From Treponema sp. (GTDB lineage Bacteria > Spirochaetota > Spirochaetia > Treponematales > Breznakiellaceae), in assembly GCA_031275535.1 (NCBI GenBank), contig JAISOR010000103.1, forward strand, positions 1-16,239: DNA of 16,239 bases. Direction: 5' to 3'. The number at the start of each line of letters is the position of its first letter. Positions within the stretch are counted from its first letter, which is position 1. The notes beneath the pieces were generated by a model. That model was not told the DNA's origin. It ran no database searches and worked only from the letters and a program-made list of their open reading frames with translations. Position numbers and translations under genes: made by a program. Positions 7,568 to 12,616 of this stretch are shown here, piece by piece.

Positions 7568-8281
7568 TTACCATTCCCTTAAATGGTATTTTCCCTCCGG
7601 CTTGATAATGCTAAAGGTATCGCCCGAGGATATTAACACAAAAAATCCGTGCTTTAGGGCGTAATTTTTTACCGCCTCGCTGACGACCACCCCAACCACC
7701 GCCCCAAGGTATTTCCTCCGGTCATCACGCAAATCGGCGTATCTTCGCAGCTTTTCCATACGTTCCAGGTGGTCATCTACGTCTCTTGTCCTTAGGGTGG
7801 TTTTTATCTCGACGATCATGACTTTATCGCCGTTTTCAAGGAAGACATCAATCTCGGTAAAAATATCGTTTTTTGTATCCCTTATTTCTGTACCCTTATG
7901 GGCAACTTCAAACTCAAACCCAAGGGACTGGAACCCGGATAGGAGGTTAGGGACTACCATATGTTCAACCATGTCCCCCAAACGGTTGGTAAGCTCCCCC
8001 ACACGCCGGTCGGTTTCTTTCATTTTCCGATCCGTTTCCTTCATTTGCCGGTCGGTTTCCTGCATCTTCCGGCCCGTTTCTTGCATTTGCAGCACATTTT
8101 CTTTAACTATCCGGTCCGTTTCTTTTATCTGCCGATCGGTTTCCTTCATCTGCCGGTCGGTTTCCTTCATTTTCAGGTCCGTTTCTTTCATGCTTTCCCG
8201 CAGTTCCATTAGGGCGGCCCAGACATCCTCGAAGGTCAAGCCCCGTTGCGGCTCCCGTATCTGTGTTCCGTTTTCCATCAT
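7568..8281 (-). CDS. Coiled-coil PD-(D/E)XK nuclease-like protein
   Basis: Hypothetical protein of 237 residues with two parts. Residues about 31-93 are nine near-perfect heptads of the MKETDRQ type, predicting a long parallel coiled coil; two degenerate heptads follow. The C-terminal half contains FTEIDVFLENGDKVMIVEIKTTL, which fits the PD-(D/E)XK nuclease core (acidic ID, then ExK in VEIKT) with an upstream helix. This architecture matches the widespread families often annotated as DUF3782/DUF1626-like. Whether it cuts nucleic acid is unknown. AAGGAG (8285-8290 on the minus strand) precedes two adjacent ATG codons; either the first (spacing 3) or the second (spacing 6) may be used. The gene stands alone, with no methylase or other partner beside it. 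Confidence 0.78.
   Translation of the reverse strand: MMENGTQIREPQRGLTFEDVWAALMELRESMKETDLKMKETDRQMKETDRQIKETDRIVKENVLQMQETGRKMQETDRQMKETDRKMKETDRRVGELTNRLGDMVEHMVVPNLLSGFQSLGFEFEVAHKGTEIRDTKNDIFTEIDVFLENGDKVMIVEIKTTLRTRDVDDHLERMEKLRRYADLRDDRRKYLGAVVGVVVSEAVKNYALKHGFFVLISSGDTFSIIKPEGKYHLREW
8003..8191 (-). repeat. Nine tandem 21-bp heptad-coding repeats
   Basis: Each 21-base unit encodes one heptad close to MKETDRQ. The units vary in both synonymous and non-synonymous positions (for example IKETDRI, VKENVLQ, MQETGRK). Repeat number could change by slippage in steps that keep the reading frame. Confidence 0.85.
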
Positions 8282-8682
8282 CGGCTCCTTGTTAGAATAT
8301 ACCCTATGCCGGAATACCCGGCAATAGCAGGCTGTTTCTCTGGCGGCCTCTCTTCTTAGTAAGGGGTAACCTAAAATTTTGCTTTAATGGCGGTGATAAT
8401 TTTGCGGAAATTGTTAAAATATTCAACCGCAACGGCGTAGTCGAAGCTTCGGTTCGCGGCGCACGAAGAAAAGATAAAGCCTGAAAAGTTAAGCCTTTGT
8501 GCGCCTTATTCGCCATTGTGGTTCATATTCTTCTTCCCCCGCTATATGTAGCGCCGTCCGGCTTCCGCAACACTACGCAAATTCGGTGCCTGGCACCCCT
8601 GCGCTGCAGCGGGGGTGCCGCAGCCGGGTACGGAAGTTTCCCGCCCGGGTGCGGCACCCCAAAAACCCTGCATTACAACGCG
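8282..8682. other. Intergenic region with a possible gene relic
   Basis: No firm gene. A minus-strand frame from 8516 to 8304 (70 codons) has no Shine-Dalgarno site and an unnatural composition. Another minus-strand frame, open from 8505 to a stop at 8371-8373 but with no start codon, reads RSFDYAVAVEYFNNFRK and on to AIKAKF at its end, which looks more protein-like; it could be the 3' end of a lost gene. A CGAAGCTTCG palindrome lies inside this stretch. The right part (8586-8660) holds strong GC-rich hairpins. Confidence 0.5.
8586..8660 (-). terminator. GC-rich overlapping hairpins after the repeat-lipoprotein gene
   Basis: The segment begins 23 bases past the lipoprotein gene's stop on the minus strand. 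Arms 8612-8628 and 8644-8660 pair at 16 of 17 positions. A second hairpin, 8592-8619 (GGCACCCC/GGGGTGCC plus inner pairs), uses the same GGGGTGCC, so the two exclude each other. A small GGTGCC/GGCACC palindrome lies at 8586-8597. No T-run follows, so this may be a non-canonical terminator, an mRNA-end stabiliser or a repeat element. Confidence 0.5.
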
Positions 8683-11379
8683 CTAATTATTCCAGTGACC
8701 CCAGTTATCCCAGTTGGTGGGATCGCCGGTGCTGATCTTGTCGCCTGTGCCCAGGGTGGCGTTGCGGTTTACCTCACCCTCATCTACTCTTAATCTCACC
8801 GCATGGCCCGAACCATCCAGGACGGTGTTTTCAGTGCTGCCGGGCGTATGGATGTTGTCGGTATCGCCATAGATGGTCCCGCCCGTTTTGGTGAATGTGC
8901 TCCATTCCACAAATACCCCGCCGCCGCCATATTGAGCGGTATTGCCGCTGATGATTCCGCCTTCCAGGGTGAAGGCGCTATCTTCCACAAATACCCCGCC
9001 GCCTCTATAAGAGGTATTACCGCTGATGGTTCCGTCCTCCAAGGTGAAGGTACTATCTTCGCTAATCCATACCCCGCCGGCGTATGAGTGGTCGTCCCCT
9101 TGACTGGTATTACCGCTGATGGTTCCGCCTGTCATGGTGAATTCGGCCCGGTGTATATTTACCCCGCCGCCTCTATAAGAGGTATTACCGCTGATGGTTC
9201 CGTCCTCCAAGGTGAAGTCGCTATCTTCCACAAATACTCCGCCGCCTCTATATTGAGCGGTATTACCGCTGATGGTTCCGGCCTCCAGGGTGAAGGTACT
9301 ATCGTCGCCAACCCATACCCCGCCGCCTTCCCAGGCGGAATTATCGCTGATGATGGTTCCACTTTTCATGGTGAATTCGGCCCGGCGTATATTTACCCCG
9401 CCGCCGCTATATTTAGTGGTGTTGCCGCTGATGGTTCCGCCTTCCAGGGTGAAGGTACTATCTTCGTTAACCCGTACCCCGCCGGCGTTGCTTCGAGCGG
9501 TATTGCCCTTGATGGTTCCGTTTTTCATGGTGAATGTACCCCTTACACCTACCCCGCCGCCTTCCCAAGCGGTATTATCGCTGATGGTTCCGCTTTCCAT
9601 GGTGAATGTACCCCAGTCTATATCTACCCCGCCGCCGTTATTTACAGAGGTATTACCGCTGATGGTTCCATCTTTCATGGTGAATATACCCCTCACCTCT
9701 ACCCCGCCGCCTTCTCTGGCGGAATTGCCGTCGATGGTTCCGTCTTTCATGGTGAATGTACCCCCCCAGTCTATATCTACCCCGCCGCCGTTATTATCAG
9801 CGGTATTACCGCTGATAGTTCCGGCCTCCAGGGTGAAGGTACTATCTTCGTTAACCTTTACCCCGCCGCCTTCCCAGGAGGTATTGTCAGCAATCGTACC
9901 GCCTTTCATGGTGAATATACCCCTCACCTCTACCCCGCCGCCATGTTCAGCGGAATTGCCGCTGATGGTTCCGCCTTCCAGGGTGAATTTACCATCGTGT
10001 TCCACTCTTACCCCGCCGCCGCCATGTTCAACGGAATTGCCGCTGATGGTTCCGCCTTCCATGGTAAAGATACCATTGCTGTCCACTTGTACCCCGCCGC
10101 CGTATGAGTGGTCGTCCCCTTGACTGGTATTACCGCTGATGGTTCCGCCTGTCATGGTGAAACCTCCGTTAACATATGCCCCACCGCCGCCCCATCGAGC
10201 GGTATTGCCGCTGATGATTCCGCCTGACATGGCGAATGTACCATTGCTGCCAACACCTACCCCGCCGCCGCCACAGCCGCCATGTTCAACGGAATTGCCG
10301 CTGATGGTTCCGCCTTCCATGGTGAATTTACCATTGTGTTCCACAAATACCCCGCCGCCGCCGTCGCTGTCGTCGTCGTAGTCTTGACGGGTATTGCCCG
10401 TAATCGCGCCGCTTTTCAGGACAAACTCGCCGTCTGCATCCACCTTTACCAATGGTGAGTTGTTGTCTTCCAGTCCGGCCAGCGTAACGCCGTCAAGGGT
10501 GATTTTCGGGTTAGCTACATTCCGGTTGCCCCCGACCCAGAGGAGGCTGCCCCTGCTCTTCAGGTAGATGGTCCCGCTTCCCTTGATGATCCCCCAAGTT
10601 CCGGTGTCTTCCATACGGATGTAATCACTCTTGGCGTTCACCGTGCCGTTCACGGTCAAGGTCCCATCGTGCAGGAGGATGGCCGCGCCGTCTGCCGTCA
10701 CATCAAGCGTAACGCCGGCGGGCACGGTAAGGGTGGTGTTGGTACTGACATTTACGAACACGCCGGTAATCTTTACCGTGGCGCCGTTAGCCTTCGCGCC
10801 CCCCGTGTTGATTGCGTTGATGTCCGCGGCCAACTGAATAGCCAGATCCTCCGGTGTAGTCCCGCCGTCGTCAACCCTGGTATCATTTTTCAGCTTATTT
10901 AGTACCTCCTCCGGTAATTTTTCACTTACCAAAGAAGGTATTTCCAGGGTGATTTTTCCTCCCCCCGCCGTTTCGGCGCCGCTAAAAGCGCCGGCTTCTA
11001 TGGCGGTGATTGTTTCCGGCAGCGACAGGGTACTCACCCCGGCCGCCGCCAAACTGGCGGCGTCATCGGACGGGCTAAAGGCCCCTTCGCCAATACTTAC
11101 CACCGCCAGGCCGCCGATTTTACCTAGTATGAATACCCCGGTACCGGATAAATAAGCCTTCAAGGCATCGGCGTCTATGAATTTGTCTATGCTTACCCCT
11201 CCCGCAACAGATGAATACTCGAAAACCTTTTGGGCCGTCGCCTCACTCATTATCCCCCTTGAGGGATCGTCCTCTGCCTGTACCGGGTCTGAGCCGCCGT
11301 CCAGACTACAAGCGCCAATCAGGATTCCACATGCCAGCACCGCGCCGGACATCGCCATAAAGAACCGTTTCCTTTTCAT
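8683..11379 (-). CDS. Large surface lipoprotein with beta-helix repeats
   Basis: Predicted surface lipoprotein of 898 residues. The signal peptide MKRKRFFMAMSGAVLACG is followed by LIGAC, with Cys24 as the lipidation site. Residues about 80-138 resemble BspA-type leucine-rich repeats (VVSIGEGAFSP, LSLPETITAIEAGAF). A beta-rich linker follows. Residues 318-847 are 20 units of about 24-31 residues with the core FTMEGGTISGNT and GGGVxV, predicting a right-handed parallel beta-helix related to chlamydial Pmp repeats. The protein ends in WDNWGHWNN, with no recognisable autotransporter barrel, so surface display would depend on the lipid anchor. Two in-frame ATG starts (11379 and 11415) each have a GGAGG site at 7-8 bases; 11379 gives the cleaner signal peptide. 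Adhesion or antigenic variation is plausible but unproven. Confidence 0.82.
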   Translation of the reverse strand: MKRKRFFMAMSGAVLACGILIGACSLDGGSDPVQAEDDPSRGIMSEATAQKVFEYSSVAGGVSIDKFIDADALKAYLSGTGVFILGKIGGLAVVSIGEGAFSPSDDAASLAAAGVSTLSLPETITAIEAGAFSGAETAGGGKITLEIPSLVSEKLPEEVLNKLKNDTRVDDGGTTPEDLAIQLAADINAINTGGAKANGATVKITGVFVNVSTNTTLTVPAGVTLDVTADGAAILLHDGTLTVNGTVNAKSDYIRMEDTGTWGIIKGSGTIYLKSRGSLLWVGGNRNVANPKITLDGVTLAGLEDNNSPLVKVDADGEFVLKSGAITGNTRQDYDDDSDGGGGVFVEHNGKFTMEGGTISGNSVEHGGCGGGGVGVGSNGTFAMSGGIISGNTARWGGGGAYVNGGFTMTGGTISGNTSQGDDHSYGGGVQVDSNGIFTMEGGTISGNSVEHGGGGVRVEHDGKFTLEGGTISGNSAEHGGGVEVRGIFTMKGGTIADNTSWEGGGVKVNEDSTFTLEAGTISGNTADNNGGGVDIDWGGTFTMKDGTIDGNSAREGGGVEVRGIFTMKDGTISGNTSVNNGGGVDIDWGTFTMESGTISDNTAWEGGGVGVRGTFTMKNGTIKGNTARSNAGGVRVNEDSTFTLEGGTISGNTTKYSGGGVNIRRAEFTMKSGTIISDNSAWEGGGVWVGDDSTFTLEAGTISGNTAQYRGGGVFVEDSDFTLEDGTISGNTSYRGGGVNIHRAEFTMTGGTISGNTSQGDDHSYAGGVWISEDSTFTLEDGTISGNTSYRGGGVFVEDSAFTLEGGIISGNTAQYGGGGVFVEWSTFTKTGGTIYGDTDNIHTPGSTENTVLDGSGHAVRLRVDEGEVNRNATLGTGDKISTGDPTNWDNWGHWNN
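8992..9049 (-). repeat. 58-bp exact direct repeat, copy 1
   Basis: Identical to 9160-9217, 168 bases away (56 codons). It encodes the DGTISGNTSYRGGGV unit. Recombination between the copies would delete two repeat units in frame. Confidence 0.88.
9081..9141 (-). repeat. 61-bp exact direct repeat, copy 1
   Basis: Identical to 10101-10161, exactly 1020 bases (340 codons) away. It encodes FTMTGGTISGNTSQGDDHSY. Recombination between copies would remove 340 residues without a frameshift. Confidence 0.9.
9160..9217 (-). repeat. 58-bp exact direct repeat, copy 2
   Basis: Second copy of 8992-9049, within the beta-helix coding repeats. Confidence 0.88.
10101..10161 (-). repeat. 61-bp exact direct repeat, copy 2
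   Basis: Second copy of 9081-9141, within the beta-helix coding repeats. Confidence 0.9.
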
Positions 11380-11664
11380 ACCGCATCCTCCGATTCTCAA
11401 CATCGATTTGTTCATTACCTATGCCTCCAACTCAACGTATATTTCTTAAGCCCTGGGGCTAAGAGCGCCTTTTCATGGAGGACCCTTCCGGACCCTAAGG
11501 CCGGGTACTCCTCCGGAGGAAAATGTTTTTTTGCGGGACCTCTGCGGGAAGGATTGACAAAGGGGGAGAACCGGTTCGAATCCGGATGAGAAAAGAGAAC
11601 AGTTATCTGAATATTTTTTGTACAGGACCTTTTATGGCTTGTTTCCGGAACTAAGACGCCGCAT

Positions 11665-11683
11665 GGGGGGGGGGGGGGGGGGG
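11665..11683 (+). repeat. 19-nt poly-G tract
   Basis: Nineteen consecutive G, the longest homopolymer in the window. It ends 8 bases before a perfect TATAAT, so it fills the spacer and -35 positions of that promoter. On the other strand it lies about 285 bases upstream of the lipoprotein start. The exact length should be treated as approximate, because such tracts vary between cells and are error-prone to sequence. Confidence 0.9.
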
Positions 11684-11691
11684 TAATTCGT

Positions 11692-11697
11692 TATAAT
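11692..11697 (+). promoter_or_regulatory. TATAAT -10 box next to the poly-G tract
   Basis: A perfect sigma-70 -10 hexamer. The position of a -35 element at 17-base spacing (11669-11674) is inside the G tract, so there is no normal -35; tract length would set the spacing to sequence further upstream. Transcription would run toward the PBECR-like gene, starting near 11704. Confidence 0.45.
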
Positions 11698-11743
11698 ATA
11701 AGTAATTAAATTCAACCCGGGACCGCCCCAAAAAGATACATAG

Positions 11744-11774
11744 GATATTTCAATATCAAATTTCGAAATATCAA
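11744..11774 (+). promoter_or_regulatory. Palindromic operator-like site
   Basis: GATATTTC (11744-11751) and GAAATATC (11765-11772) form an 8-bp inverted repeat with a 13-base spacer. AATATCAA also occurs twice in direct orientation (11752 and 11767). The 14-mer at 11761-11774 is identical to 325-338 in the mannosidase leader. It lies downstream of the TATAAT box, where a bound repressor would block transcription. Confidence 0.35.
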
Positions 11775-11843
11775 TTGAGTATATTATGAATAATTGTATT
11801 TGTCACTAGGGCGCGTTGCGCCACGTTAAATCTAACCATAGGC

Positions 11844-12428
11844 TTGATCTGGTTATGGCAAAAGGGGGAAAATTATCCCCCTGGGACAAGAAAAACCTGG
11901 GGCGGGAAGGAGTATATCAAACTGGCTTCCGGGAAGTGGAGGCGGTATATCGTGTACGAGATTGAAAAAGGGGTAGGAACGGCTCAAAATACGATCATCG
12001 AGACAGATGCGGAAAGGATATTATCCATTGCCGCACTAAAAAAACAATGTCTTTCCTATGCCCGTCAGACCTTCCAAGGCAAGCTGTTTACCAATAAAGC
12101 AACTGGCCGGGAGATAAAGGTATCCGGTGAAGGGCTAGGAGAATGGAAAATGAAGTCAAAAACCCGTGAACAGGTACTTTCTATCAAGATATTGGATAGG
12201 TTATTGGAAAATGCTGCCTTTGACCATGATGCGCCGGATGAGAAAGGGAGGCTCAATATAGAGACTTTTTCTTATTTTACCCAACAGTGTGTGATAAACG
12301 GGACGCCTTTCACGGCTATTATTACAATTAAGAGGACAAAACCCTATGGCGATAAATATTATCACCATTACCTTGAAGATATAAAAATAAAGCCGTGCTC
12401 AGGCACTGCGCCAACCCTCACGGGTTAA
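11844..12428 (+). CDS. PBECR-like nuclease-domain protein, possibly frameshifted
   Basis: Small protein (194 residues from a TTG start). The pattern QGKLFTNKATGREIKVSGEGLGEW, then LLENAAFDHDAPDEKG, then SYFTQQCVINGTPFTAIITIK and YYHHYLEDI matches my memory of phage-type barnase/EndoU/colicin E5-D/RelE-like (PBECR) nuclease domains, which often sit at the C-terminus of phage head-morphogenesis proteins. Here the domain stands alone and would act as an RNase-type effector if active. The start is doubtful: the TTG at 11844 has a poor ribosome site. An ATG at 11855 in another frame reads MAKGGKLSP and would join GTRKTWGGKEYIKL after a one-base change near the G5/C5 runs at 11864-11881, so a frameshift is possible. 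The gene is visibly AT-richer than its neighbours, consistent with transfer. No immunity gene is seen beside it. Confidence 0.6.
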   Translation: MIWLWQKGENYPPGTRKTWGGKEYIKLASGKWRRYIVYEIEKGVGTAQNTIIETDAERILSIAALKKQCLSYARQTFQGKLFTNKATGREIKVSGEGLGEWKMKSKTREQVLSIKILDRLLENAAFDHDAPDEKGRLNIETFSYFTQQCVINGTPFTAIITIKRTKPYGDKYYHHYLEDIKIKPCSGTAPTLTG

Positions 12429-12466
12429 ACGCCCCTCTATTGCACGGCTGATCAGGAAACCCTGAT
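12391..12466 (+). other. Cluster of hairpins at the 3' end of the PBECR-like gene
   Basis: AGCCGTGC (12391-12398) pairs with GCACGGCT (12442-12449). This encloses a perfect hairpin AACCC-TCAC-GGGTT (12413-12426) that spans the stop codon. An alternative GTGC-TCAG-GCAC (12395-12406) competes with the outer stem. A separate ATCAGG-AAAC-CCTGAT hairpin follows at 12451-12466. No T-run follows, so it may be a non-canonical terminator or an element boundary. Confidence 0.5.
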
Positions 12467-12517
12467 ACTTACAATATATCCCTGGTTTGTTTCCCAGTCA
12501 AGGCCCCTTTCAATGTT

Positions 12518-12546
12518 TTGGCAAATTCCGGCCTTTTAAAAATAAA
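12518..12546 (+). promoter_or_regulatory. Possible promoter of the helicase operon
   Basis: TTGGCA (12518-12523) is followed after 17 bases by AATAAA (12541-12546), a 4/6 match to the -10 consensus. It is about 70 bases upstream of the helicase start. It is the best sigma-70-like pair in the 188-base gap but is only a weak match. Confidence 0.25.
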
Positions 12547-12616
12547 CGCCGCTGCCCTGGTTTTTCCCCCTTTCTGCCCTACTCACTGAGCCCCTATCCT
12601 GTTATGATTAACGTAT

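Larger units (their letters stand above)
8839..10428 (-). repeat. 20 tandem Pmp-like beta-helix repeats
   Basis: The 1590 bases code for 530 residues in 20 units with mean period of about 80 bases. The conserved core on the coding strand encodes GGTISGNT, and the units end in GGGV. Many units are nearly identical in DNA as well as protein, which points to recent duplication or gene conversion. The repeats keep the opposite strand free of stops, producing long false open frames. Confidence 0.9.
11416..11843. other. AT-rich regulatory region with poly-G tract
   Basis: No gene seen. The left part is the leader of the minus-strand lipoprotein gene; it holds the hairpin-forming AGCCC/GGGCT near 11450 and a GGAGGA...TCCTCC-type stem near 11475-11520. 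The middle has a T-arm-like CCGGTTCGAATCCGG without the rest of a tRNA. The right part holds a 19-G tract, a TATAAT box, the TTTCGAAATATCAA motif and a GGCGC/GCGCC hairpin at 11810-11822. Confidence 0.6.

Noticed and set aside
9088..10123. Two long plus-strand frames opposite the beta-helix repeats
   Set aside because: They are by-products of the repeated coding sequence, which keeps the other strand free of stops; the Pro/Ala-rich repeats match no domain.
8839..10428. CRISPR-like array
   Set aside because: The units vary, have no constant spacers, and translate into a continuous beta-helix protein.
11568..11600. tRNA gene suggested by CCGGTTCGAATCCGG
   Set aside because: The T-arm-like sequence lacks a matching acceptor strand, D-arm and anticodon arm upstream. 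TTCGAA is also a palindrome. A tRNA-end attachment remnant is possible but unsupported.
11663..11745. Small frame starting ATG followed by the G tract
   Set aside because: It would encode only a Gly run and a few residues before a stop; there is no ribosome site.
11709..12430. Integron cassette with attC-like ends (ATTCAAC...GTTAAAT and GTTAAAC near the stop)
   Set aside because: The short core matches are easily met by chance. The inner L-boxes do not pair, and no upstream R'' partner exists for the second site. No integrase is in the window.
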